DNA of 15,794 nt, taken from contig CAZYLK010000149.1 of the NCBI GenBank assembly GCA_964648365.1, positions 1 through 15,794 on the forward strand, in the 5' to 3' direction. Position 1 is the stretch's first letter, and each line of letters opens with the position of its first letter. This document shows, one piece after another, positions 6,628 through 13,439 of this stretch. Source of the DNA: SURF-32 sp964648365. GTDB lineage: Bacteria > Planctomycetota > Phycisphaerae > UBA1845. Position numbers and translations under genes: made by a program. The notes under the pieces were generated by a model. That model saw only the letters and a program-made list of their open reading frames with translations. It had not been told where the DNA came from and searched no databases.

Positions 6628-8685
6628 CTACGGCTGCAACACCGGCGCGTCCATCGCCAGGGTCGCCTCCAGCGCCGCGACGACCGAGTCCGTAATGGGA
6701 TCGTCCGCGGTCGGCGTCTGCAGCGGCCGCAGCGCGTCGAGCGCTTCCGCGAACCGGCCGGTTGACGTCAGGGCATAGCCGTACAGGAATCGCGCCTGGC
6801 GGTTGGTCGGGAACTGTTGGACCGTATCGCCGAGTTGTTCGATCCGCCCCTCCATCGCCGCCGCGTCGCCATAGAGCGTGCGCAGATCAATCGGGTGATG
6901 GATGGCCTCCTGCGAATATCCCATCGCTCCGCGGATGGCGGCCGCGGCGATCTCATGGTCGCCGACGGCAAACCAGGTCCAGCCGTACAGGAGCATGGCA
7001 TACGCGTCGCCCCGGTCTTCCAGCGAGACGCGCACGAACGCGCGCCGCGCCTCCTCAAAGCGGCCGACGGCAAACGCCGCCAGCCCCTCGTCGATGACGG
7101 CGTTGACGCCCGGCGTAATCTCCGCGAGGGCGACGCCGCTGTCGTCCTGCGGGGGCGGCGCATCGAGCCGCTCACCGGGGTACGCGCCCTCGATCGCGAC
7201 ATCGTTCGCATCCGTCACTGTGCCGGCATCCGCTGGTACGTAATCGTTGTACACCGTCACCGAGTCGCCATAGGCGGGCGGCGTTTCGTAATAGGTGTAC
7301 TGGTTGTACGTCTCGTACGTCGGGTAGGCGTACGTCACCGGCGTATCGTAGACGTAATACGACCGCCACCACGACGGCCAGTACGGCCCGCAGTAGTAAT
7401 CATCGAACGGGTCGTATCCCCAGCAGCTTCCGCCATAGTACCGATACCCGCCGCCGTGCCAGTAGTCATCATAATCATCGTCGCAGCGGAGAATGACCGC
7501 GTTGATCGAGGCGCCGTGGTGGTTGTCGTGCCGATCGCCGTGCCAGTCGCCGCCCCTTCCAACGTAGGAGGGTCGTCCGGGGTAGACGTCCGGGGCATGT
7601 TTGGCCGGCGAAGCGCCCAACCCGGGCGTCACGCGCGTCAGCGGCGATCGGGCCGGTGTGGAGGTGCGGGCGACGCTTCCCGACAGGCGCGAGCCGTTCA
7701 CGGACGGGCTGACGGATCCGGGACGCACCGTGACGCCCGACCTCGACGACGGACGAATAGTCGTGGACGGCAGGCGCGTGATCGCGCTGCGATTCACATC
7801 GCTGATGCCCGCACGCGAGAACGACGGCGTCGAAACGGAGGCTGTCCGGCTCGGAAGCGAAGTCGCGTCGTCGGGCGTGACGCGGCTGATCGGAATCCGC
7901 GTGAAGCCTCCCGTCGTGCTGCCCGAACGCGAGGACACCGGCGCCCGGCCGATGTAACTCGGCGAGGCCGAACCGACGCGGGACGACGAACCAACGCGCG
8001 TCGGCGAACCGACTCGGGATGCCGAGCCGACCCGCGAGGCGGACGAACCGGACTGCACCGTCGTGCGACCGGGGACGTAGCTGGATATCGGGCGCGAGCT
8101 GATGCCCGGCGACGGCCGGGAGAATCCGGGGCTAAGCGACGGCGCACGCGAGGCGCCGATGCCTGACGAACGCGAGGCGCCAAAGCTCGGGCTGCGCGAG
8201 GCGCTGAAGCTCGGAGCGCGGGAGGGGACGAAGCTCGTGCTGCGTGACGTCCCGATGCTCGGGACGCGGGAGGCGCTGGAACTTGACGTGCGCGACGGAC
8301 CGAAACTCGACGATCGGCTCAACGACGGGCTGCGGGAGGGCGTCAGCGGCGGCCGCGAAGACGCGCCCGCCCGCGACGCCGACGAACCGCGGTAGCTGGA
8401 CGACGAAGGTCGCGATGAACGGTACGACGGATACCGCGACGCGGACGACCGCGACGGCGACGAGCGTGACGACGACGAGACGCGCGAAATCGGGCTGCGG
8501 GACGACGACGAACGGCTCACGCCGCGCGACGGGCTGGACTTGCTCGGACTGACCGAACGAGTGGTCCGGCTTGCGGTGCTGCGGGACGGCGGCCCGGCGT
8601 CCAGCGCCGGTCCGCCGAACAGGATCGTCAGAACCAGCGTTGCACCCGTCAGGTAACGATGGCGTGATCTCTTGAACGTCCCCAT
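6628..8685 (-). CDS. Secreted Ser/Arg-repeat protein with Tyr/Trp/Asp-rich centre and C-terminal TPR domain
   Basis: 685 residues. ATG 8685 is chosen because GGAGG lies six bases upstream; an ATG 13 codons earlier has no such site. Residues 1-30 form a signal peptide or anchor. About 30-345 is almost wholly Ser, Arg, Pro, Gly and Thr, with an 8-residue repeat of the form S-F-x-x-S-R-x-P and, further on, 'SRVGSA'-type 6-residue repeats. About 370-480 is extremely rich in Tyr, Trp, Asp, His and Gly ('CDDDYDDYWHGGGYRYYGG'). About 515-680 holds helical TPR-like units ('AVGRFEEARRAFVRVSLED', 'LYGYALTSTGRFAEAL'), usually protein-protein contacts. The whole looks like an exported, positively charged, disordered arm joined to a docking domain; adhesion or envelope organisation is speculation. 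I know no named family with this order. The antisense frames here are long because of the repeats. Confidence 0.8.
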   Translation of the reverse strand: MGTFKRSRHRYLTGATLVLTILFGGPALDAGPPSRSTASRTTRSVSPSKSSPSRGVSRSSSSRSPISRVSSSSRSSPSRSSASRYPSYRSSRPSSSSYRGSSASRAGASSRPPLTPSRSPSLSRSSSFGPSRTSSSSASRVPSIGTSRSTSFVPSRAPSFSASRSPSFGASRSSGIGASRAPSLSPGFSRPSPGISSRPISSYVPGRTTVQSGSSASRVGSASRVGSPTRVGSSSRVGSASPSYIGRAPVSSRSGSTTGGFTRIPISRVTPDDATSLPSRTASVSTPSFSRAGISDVNRSAITRLPSTTIRPSSRSGVTVRPGSVSPSVNGSRLSGSVARTSTPARSPLTRVTPGLGASPAKHAPDVYPGRPSYVGRGGDWHGDRHDNHHGASINAVILRCDDDYDDYWHGGGYRYYGGSCWGYDPFDDYYCGPYWPSWWRSYYVYDTPVTYAYPTYETYNQYTYYETPPAYGDSVTVYNDYVPADAGTVTDANDVAIEGAYPGERLDAPPPQDDSGVALAEITPGVNAVIDEGLAAFAVGRFEEARRAFVRVSLEDRGDAYAMLLYGWTWFAVGDHEIAAAAIRGAMGYSQEAIHHPIDLRTLYGDAAAMEGRIEQLGDTVQQFPTNRQARFLYGYALTSTGRFAEALDALRPLQTPTADDPITDSVVAALEATLAMDAPVLQP
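7969..8040 (-). repeat. Four tandem 18-bp repeats inside the Ser/Arg gene
   Basis: Four contiguous units at 7969-7986, 7987-8004, 8005-8022 and 8023-8040 follow the pattern CGAxCCxACxCG on the plus strand. On the coding strand each gives the six-residue unit S-R-V-G-S-x or a close variant. Their similarity at the DNA level, with differences at third positions, suggests recent expansion followed by drift. Confidence 0.8.
8147..8314 (-). repeat. Seven tandem 24-bp repeats inside the Ser/Arg gene
   Basis: Seven units of 24 bp, each beginning CGCGA(G/C) or CG(G/T)GA on the plus strand, run without interruption from 8147. They encode an 8-residue repeat with S-R fixed and Pro/Ser/Thr following. 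Divergence between units is moderate, so the array is older or under selection at the protein level. Confidence 0.75.
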
Positions 8686-9003
8686 GGTGCGCCTCCGGTG
8701 GCTGTTGGCATCCAATGGATGCACTCGGTCAATATTTTCCGACTGTTAAATAATAACGCCTTCGACCCCGATTGGCAAGTCCGCTGCCGGCCGTTTCCGG
8801 ACGTTCCCCGACATGCCGCCACGCGGCGCCGGCCGCACCCGCGACAACGGCGCCAGTCCGTGCGGCGCCTCCGCGTGGCTTGGCGACGGGGGAACGAAGG
8901 CCCGAGCGTCCGCACCCTGGTCGTTCGCTCCGGATGAGCAGGTTGACAGCGCGGCCGCCAGTCTGAACGCTACGGCGGCGGTCGGCGGTACGACCGGGCT
9001 CGT
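8686..9003. other. Divergent intergenic region (318 bp)
   Basis: This lies between the Ser/Arg gene (minus) and the RCK protein (plus). It holds the minus-strand GGAGG site (8692-8696), the palindrome at 8708-8722, and the only AT-rich patch of the region (about 8728-8762, 'AATATTTTCC' and 'GTTAAATAATAAC'), which presumably contains the minus-strand promoter. For the plus gene a perfect TTGACA occurs at 8943-8948, but the bases 17 further on (AACGCT) are a poor -10. The part from 8765 to 8940 has open frames on both strands, but they are Arg/Ala/Pro-rich and I see no gene there. Confidence 0.5.
8708..8722. promoter_or_regulatory. Perfect 7-1-7 palindrome, operator or leader hairpin candidate
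   Basis: GCATCCA-A-TGGATGC is a perfect inverted repeat with one central base, 22 bases upstream of ATG 8685. It lies between the AT-rich promoter patch and the ribosome-binding site of the Ser/Arg gene, where a dimeric repressor could bind or a tight hairpin could form in the leader. Only the symmetry is seen; function is inferred. Confidence 0.4.
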
Positions 9004-10128
9004 GTGCGACGGAGCGGCACGCTGGAACGACTCGTTGATCCATTCGCGGGCGCGCAGACCAGGTTCACCCTCCTGGAGCGTTGCTATCGACACTGGACGT
9101 ACACCAAGGCCGTCTACCGCAAGTTTCGCGGTCGCCTGGCGCTGCTGGGGGTGGTGGTGTTCCTCGGCGCGCTCGCCTTCCGACTGCTCTACGTCAACGA
9201 TCACGGCCGTCCGGCGACGTTCGTCGAGGGTCTCTACTACACGTGGTGCCTGATCTTCTTCGAACCGCCGGTCGAGCTGCCGGACTCGCTGATTCTCGAC
9301 GCGCTGTTTTTCATTGTCCCGATTCTGGGACTGGCCGTGCTGGTGGAAACGCTGCTGGAGCTGTCATTGACGCTGCGCGACCGGCGGCGGAACGAGCGGG
9401 AGTGGTGCAAGATGATCGCGGCGGAAATGAAAAACCACGTCGTTCTGGTCGGCTTCGGCCGGCTCGGCTATCGCACGTACGGGCACCTGCGCCGGATGCA
9501 CATGCACACCGTCGTGATCGAAGCCAAGGCGGACAACCGGTTCCTGGAGACCGCCCGGCTGGACGGCACGCCGGTGATCATCGGGGACGGGCGGGTCGAC
9601 GAGGTGCTCGGCGGGGCCAACGTCGCCAGGGCGGCGTCGATCATCTGTTGCACCGATGACGATCTGGCCAACCTGGAGATGGGCCTGGACGCGCGGGCGG
9701 TCAATCCGGACATCCGCGTGGTGTTGCGGATGTTCGATCAGAACATGGCGAACAAGATTCGCGACGGCTTCAACATCCACGTGGCCTTCAGCACGGCCGC
9801 GATGGCGGCCCCGTCGTTTGCAGCCGCTGCCGCAGACCGATCCATCAAGAGTTCAGCGATCATCGACGGCCGGCTGGTTGTCACCAGTGAGATTCTGGTC
9901 GAGCCGAAAGGCGGGCTGGCGGGACGGACGCTCGACTATCTGTGCCGGCAGATTCCGCTGAATGTCGTCGCGCACCAGAGCCCCGGAAAGCGGGCCGGCC
10001 TGTTCGCGCCGCCCGACACGCCCCTCAGCGGCGGCGACCGCCTTCTGTTGCAGCTCCAGTTCGCCGATTTGAAAGCCCTGCATCACCTCAATCAGACCAG
10101 CGCGACCGAACTGAGCCGTGTGAGGTAA
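9004..10128 (+). CDS. Two-TM RCK (TrkA-N/TrkA-C) protein with non-canonical pore loop
   Basis: 374 residues with the architecture of a bacterial ligand-gated K+ channel: membrane helices at about 44-64 and 97-122, an RCK/TrkA-N Rossmann domain from about 144 ('HVVLVGFGRLGYRTYG', GxGxxG nucleotide site, with a later acidic 'VVIEAK'), and a TrkA-C region about 285-365. Between the helices, where channels carry TVGYGD, the sequence is 'GLYYTWCLIFFEPPVELPDS'; no filter is present. It may be a non-conducting regulator, or belong to a subfamily with a different pore. 'CCTDDDLANLEMGLDAR' marks the dimer-facing half of the RCK domain. The only start between an upstream stop (8944) and the first helix is GTG 9004, with no strong Shine-Dalgarno. 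It stands alone on its strand. The RCK identity is firm; ion transport is uncertain. Confidence 0.85.
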   Translation: MRRSGTLERLVDPFAGAQTRFTLLERCYRHWTYTKAVYRKFRGRLALLGVVVFLGALAFRLLYVNDHGRPATFVEGLYYTWCLIFFEPPVELPDSLILDALFFIVPILGLAVLVETLLELSLTLRDRRRNEREWCKMIAAEMKNHVVLVGFGRLGYRTYGHLRRMHMHTVVIEAKADNRFLETARLDGTPVIIGDGRVDEVLGGANVARAASIICCTDDDLANLEMGLDARAVNPDIRVVLRMFDQNMANKIRDGFNIHVAFSTAAMAAPSFAAAAADRSIKSSAIIDGRLVVTSEILVEPKGGLAGRTLDYLCRQIPLNVVAHQSPGKRAGLFAPPDTPLSGGDRLLLQLQFADLKALHHLNQTSATELSRVR

Positions 10129-10173
10129 CAGCGAACGATCGCGACCAACCGCCGTTCTGCGGATCGGCGCAAG

Positions 10174-10731
10174 TCACGGGATCAGGTCGCCCGCGGAGGC
10201 CAGCCGCCCCGTCAGGCCGACGGGAAGCGTCAACGGCGCTCCGCCCTCCCAGGCGGGCAGGTCGATGCGAACGGGCAGGTTCTGCCACGACGCGCCGGCA
10301 CGCTCATGCATCGCGCGGATCAGCGCCTGGACGCCGAGCCATTGCCTGGTCGTCATGGTCGAAGCGTTTTGCGGCTGCACCACGTCGATGCGAACGGTCG
10401 TCGGATCGATGAACTCGGCGCGATCAGACCCCAGGGCGTGAGCCGGCCGGGCGTACCGCCCCGCTTCATCGACGACGAAGTGAGCCAGGCGAACCGTTCG
10501 ATCGTGCGGGTCGTCCGTCGCGGGGAGCGCATCGGGCGGCACGGCCACCACCTCGATGGCCGCGCACTTGTTCAGCGCGGGCGTCGGGCTGGCGGCGACG
10601 ACCTCCCGCGCCGCGTCGTTCCACTCGTGCTCCAGGAAGTCACGCTGCCGTCTCTCCACCGACGGCTTTGCCCAACTCAGGAACGATGTCGCACCCACCA
10701 TGGACATGGCCAGGCACGTCATCGTCCTCAT
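10174..10731 (-). CDS. Hypothetical secreted protein, family not recognised
   Basis: 185 residues from ATG 10731. The first 25 or so residues ('MRTMTCLAMSMVGATSFLS') look like a signal peptide. The mature part has an acidic helix ('FLEHEWNDAAREVV'), then alternating hydrophobic stretches ('AIEVVAVPPDALP', 'VRLAHFVVDEAGR', 'TVRIDVVQPQ') suggesting beta-strands, a helix 'WLGVQALIRAMHERAG', and a Leu/Pro/Gly-rich end. Single cysteines only, so it lacks the disulphide style of its neighbours. The start is uncertain: a TTG at 10779 would add 16 polar residues, and an ATG three codons further in has GAGG too close. No strong ribosome-binding site is visible. It is convergent with the RCK gene (45 bases apart) and divergent from subtilase 2. 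I cannot assign a function. Confidence 0.65.
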   Translation of the reverse strand: MRTMTCLAMSMVGATSFLSWAKPSVERRQRDFLEHEWNDAAREVVAASPTPALNKCAAIEVVAVPPDALPATDDPHDRTVRLAHFVVDEAGRYARPAHALGSDRAEFIDPTTVRIDVVQPQNASTMTTRQWLGVQALIRAMHERAGASWQNLPVRIDLPAWEGGAPLTLPVGLTGRLASAGDLIP

Positions 10732-10893
10732 CAAACGCGTGTTCAACGCCGGTTCCGATCGCGAAAGGTGATTCGTCAAAAGCGCGTTCGGCGGAGCGCC
10801 GAACGCATGGCCGTTTTATCGGCATGGGGTCGAGAAAATCTTCTGAAAAACCGGCGTCGTCGGTGTGGACGCGATATCCGCGCGGCGATTGGT

Positions 10894-10899
10894 TATAAT
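10894..10899 (+). promoter_or_regulatory. TATAAT -10 box ahead of subtilase 2
   Basis: An exact TATAAT lies in GC-rich DNA, about 104 bases before ATG 11003. No convincing -35 is found at 16-19 bases. The predicted start near 10906 gives a leader of about 97 bases that can fold (see the hairpin at 10966-10982). Confidence 0.45.
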
Positions 10900-10965
10900 C
10901 TGGGAGGGGACGCCGGACCGGGGTCCATTTCGAGTGGAGGCGTCAGGTCTTCGAACGTGATCAAA

Positions 10966-10982
10966 GCGACGCTGCGCGTCGC
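10966..10982 (+). promoter_or_regulatory. Leader hairpin just upstream of the subtilase 2 ribosome-binding site
   Basis: GCGACGC-TGC-GCGTCGC is a perfect 7-bp stem with a three-base loop. It ends three bases before the Shine-Dalgarno tract GAGGAGGAG (10986-10994), which is eight bases from ATG 11003. A second helix earlier in the leader (GGACC/GGTCC inside GACGCC/GGCGTC, about 10910-10942) is also possible. The placement suggests a structured leader that could affect translation or mRNA stability; this is inference. Confidence 0.45.
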
Positions 10983-11002
10983 GCTGAGGAGGAGTGCATC
11001 TC

Positions 11003-12643
11003 ATGGGGATCAGGAACGCAAAGCGATGGATCGTGACGGTGGCGGCATTGACCCTGGGAGGCGTGACGGTCGCGCGGGCAACGGCCGAAGAGTCCACGAC
11101 GCCCCAACCCCCCATCGAGTTCGAAGTGATCCCGGGCGAGATGCTCGTCGGCTTCGACGCACCCCCGACGCAGGAACTGCTCGACCGGATCGAGGCGACC
11201 GTACCCGCCGTCACCGGCTGGTATCCGCCCTACCCGTATGCCGGCGCCGGCAACCCGCACCAGACGCTCAATCGCGGGCCGCATCACCCGCTGGCCGTCC
11301 GCCGCAAGGCGCACGTCAGCGTTGACGCCGATCCGTGGGCCGCGGCAAAGGCCATCGAAGGCATCGAGGGCGTGGACTGGGCCTGGCCGAACGGCCGCAC
11401 GGGTACGGCGTTCGTGCCGAACGATCCGCATTACGGACGGCGGCAGTACGGACCGCAGATCGTCGGCGCCGAGGCCGCCTGGGACATTCTTCCCGGCGGC
11501 AGCAACGCGATCGTCCTGGCCGTCGCCGATTCAGGACTGAACTTCCTGCACGAAGACTTTCAGGATGGCGCGGTGTGGACCAACCGTGGCGAAGTCCCGG
11601 GCAACAACATCGACGACGACGGCAACGGGTTCATCGACGACACCCGCGGCTGGGACTTCATGAACTTCGACAACGACCCGAGCGCCAACGGCTCGCACGG
11701 CTCGCACGTCGCCGGCATCGCGGCCGCCCGCACCAACAACAACACCGGCATCGCGGGCATGGCGGGCAACGTGAAGATCATGCCGCTGCAAGTCTTCAAC
11801 GGCGGCGGCGGAACGTGGGAAGCGATCGAGAACGCCATCATTTACGCCTCCGACAACGGCGCTCACCTGCTGAACTACAGCGGTGGCGGCGGCGGTGGCA
11901 CGCCGGGCCTGGCGGCCGCCGTGGCGTACGCGGTCAGCCGCGGCATGTCCGTCGTCTGTGCCGCCGGCAATCACAACTCGAACTCACCCTTTTACCCCGC
12001 CTACTACCCGGGCGCCCTTGCCATTTCCGGCACAGACAGCGACGACCGTCGCTACAACTCGTCGGCCTTCGGCGATTGGATCGACGTGGCCGCGCCCGGC
12101 GTCGCGGTGTACTCCTGCCTGGCGTCCGGCCCGGCCTCCTATGGAGACCTGACCGGCACCTCGATGGCCAGCCCCCACGTCGCGGGCCTGGTCGCCCTGA
12201 TGTACTCGATCAACCCCGGCCTGACGCCGGACGACGTGCGGCAGCGCCTCCGTCAAAACGCGGTCGACCTCGGCGAGCGCGGGTTCGATCCGCAGTTCGG
12301 CTGGGGCCGCATCGACGCCGCCGCCACGCTGGATGACGTGTGGCAGAACGGCGGCTGCGCGACGCTCATCTCGCACGAGATCAAGGTGAAGGGCAGCAAG
12401 AGCATCTCAATGCTGGAGACGACCGGCGCGGCTGGCGGCAAGGCCAAAGTGACGTGCCGCTCCGATGGCCGCCAGACCTGGTCCAAGAAGAAGAAGATCA
12501 AGCAGGACGGTTCGGCCAAGGTCAAGGTGAAGGATCTGCCCAACGGGTACTATACCTGCTCCGTGAGCCAGATCCTGACATCCGATCGAAACAAGCTGTG
12601 CAACAATGAGGTTCGCCCGCTGGCGATCGAGATCGGCCGCTGA
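11003..12643 (+). CDS. Secreted subtilase (S8, thermitase/fervidolysin-like) with C-terminal beta module
   Basis: 546 residues. Signal peptide about 1-27 ('LGGVTVARA'); propeptide about 34-140, starting 'EVIPGEMLVGF', as in fervidolysin-type proteases; catalytic domain about 150-445 with Asp176 (in AVADSG), His232 (in SHGSHVAG), oxyanion Asn323 (in CAAGN) and Ser387 (in GTSMASPHVAG). All four residues are in canonical motifs, so an active endopeptidase is predicted. A Ca-binding-like insertion 'NNIDDDGNGFIDD' follows the Asp motif, usual in this group. The tail from Cys452 ('CATLISHEIKVKG...') to the end is a Lys-rich beta-module with three more cysteines, remotely like the module on subtilase 1. 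ATG 11003 is chosen over GTG 10994 because GGAGG lies at proper distance only from 11003. It is unlike subtilase 1 in domain plan, so the two are not recent duplicates. Confidence 0.93.
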   Translation: MGIRNAKRWIVTVAALTLGGVTVARATAEESTTPQPPIEFEVIPGEMLVGFDAPPTQELLDRIEATVPAVTGWYPPYPYAGAGNPHQTLNRGPHHPLAVRRKAHVSVDADPWAAAKAIEGIEGVDWAWPNGRTGTAFVPNDPHYGRRQYGPQIVGAEAAWDILPGGSNAIVLAVADSGLNFLHEDFQDGAVWTNRGEVPGNNIDDDGNGFIDDTRGWDFMNFDNDPSANGSHGSHVAGIAAARTNNNTGIAGMAGNVKIMPLQVFNGGGGTWEAIENAIIYASDNGAHLLNYSGGGGGGTPGLAAAVAYAVSRGMSVVCAAGNHNSNSPFYPAYYPGALAISGTDSDDRRYNSSAFGDWIDVAAPGVAVYSCLASGPASYGDLTGTSMASPHVAGLVALMYSINPGLTPDDVRQRLRQNAVDLGERGFDPQFGWGRIDAAATLDDVWQNGGCATLISHEIKVKGSKSISMLETTGAAGGKAKVTCRSDGRQTWSKKKKIKQDGSAKVKVKDLPNGYYTCSVSQILTSDRNKLCNNEVRPLAIEIGR

Positions 12644-12677
12644 CGGCGCACCCGATCGCAACTGTTGCCCACCCGCG

Positions 12678-12717
12678 GCGGCCGGAGCGCCGGTGTTCAA
12701 ACCGGTGCTCCGGCCGC
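12678..12717. terminator. Long hairpin between convergent genes, likely two-way terminator
   Basis: Perfect 11-bp arms (12678-12688 with 12707-12717) continue through a G-T pair into CCGGT/ACCGG, giving about 17 paired positions and a six-base loop (GTTCAA). It lies 35 bases past the stop of subtilase 2 and 87 bases past the stop of the minus-strand block (12804). Neither side has a true U-tract (plus side TCGCGATTGATTACT), so it may act as a barrier or mRNA 3' end. Its build, long arms with an inner CCGG helix, copies that of the hairpin at 4264-4300. Confidence 0.6.
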
Positions 12718-12803
12718 TCGCGATTGATTACTGCCGGCGCAGCGCGCTCACGGCACGCCGTCATCCGATTGACGCGGGCGCAACCGAGGAGCGTCGGATG
12801 TCG

Positions 12804-13334
12804 TCAGTTCCGACACGTCCCACTCACGCTCGTCCGAAACGAGCAGCCCCGATGATAGACCGTCCGCAGCGTGAAGGGCGCCTGGGCGCAATTCAATCCG
12901 ACAAACTCGAAGTAGAGCCACTTCGACGACGGCTCCAATTCGTGCGCATGAACGAAGCGCTCGCCGGCTTCGTAGAGGTGTATGGCAAATGCCTCGCCCT
13001 GCCGCCGAAAGCAGCCGGGAACCTTGACGGCCACGTTTATGACCCCGCCGTCGCCATACGTCGGTCCGGTGACCCTGGGACAGCACCCGCGCTCGCTGGC
13101 GCCTGCGCGTCGTTGGCCGCGGTCGGCGGCCCGGCTCCGGCGGGCAGCGCCGTGCTGTCCAGCCGCGGCTCTCGATGCCGCCGCGTCAGGTTCGGCGGAC
13201 CTTTCGCGGATGCGCCGAGGCACGTCCGTCGCAGCGGCAACCCCGGCGGCGCTGGCCGCCCCCGCCGATGCTGCGGGCGTGCCCATCGCTCCCTGATGCA
13301 GGTGAAGCCATGTGACCATTACGATTGCGGTCAT
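12804..13334 (-). CDS. Small protein with C-terminal cysteine-framed beta module (CC...VSGxC type)
   Basis: 176 residues. ATG 13334 is chosen because AAGGAG lies eight bases upstream. The N-terminus 'MTAIVMVTWLHLHQGA' is weakly hydrophobic, a poor or atypical signal. About 17-82 is an Ala/Arg/Gly-rich, low-complexity linker. From residue 84 the protein changes character: 'CCPRV', strands 'GVINVAVKV' and 'EAFAIHLYEAGE', 'WLYFEFVGLNCAQAPFTL', and an ending 'SVSGTCRN'. This half aligns end to end with the partial gene at 15498-15794 (CC, VK, LY.A, NC..AP, VSGxC), so the two are paralogues. No catalytic motif is seen; I read it as an extracellular structural or binding domain. It is the last gene of a minus-strand run, 105 bases after the propeller gene. 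The gene is likely real; the exact N-terminus is less sure. Confidence 0.7.
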   Translation of the reverse strand: MTAIVMVTWLHLHQGAMGTPAASAGAASAAGVAAATDVPRRIRERSAEPDAAASRAAAGQHGAARRSRAADRGQRRAGASERGCCPRVTGPTYGDGGVINVAVKVPGCFRRQGEAFAIHLYEAGERFVHAHELEPSSKWLYFEFVGLNCAQAPFTLRTVYHRGCSFRTSVSGTCRN

Positions 13335-13439
13335 CCTGTCAACTCCTTCAGGAATCCCGGCCGGACGGGGCCGAGCCTGACACATGCTCAGGCCGCGTTT
13401 TCCGGGTCGATGTTCAGAACCACACTCTGTTTGCGCTCG

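Noticed and set aside
6817..8166. Open frame of 449 codons on the plus strand inside the Ser/Arg gene
   Set aside because: It is antisense to a gene with a strong ribosome-binding site, signal peptide and TPR domain. Its own translation is Arg/Gly/Asp-rich without domain features and arises from the repeat composition.
7969..8314. CRISPR-like array
   Set aside because: The repeats are contiguous, of 18 and 24 bp without spacers, in frame, and code for Ser-Arg peptide repeats.
8746..9204. Minus-strand open frame of 152 codons in the divergent region upstream of the RCK gene
   Set aside because: It overlaps the start and first helix of the RCK protein, has no recognisable motif and no clear ribosome-binding site.
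13375..13393. Hairpin GCCTGA/TCAGGC between the propeller and the small module gene
   Set aside because: Only 6 bp with a seven-base loop and no U-tract. It is too weak to call a terminator or to split the gene block.
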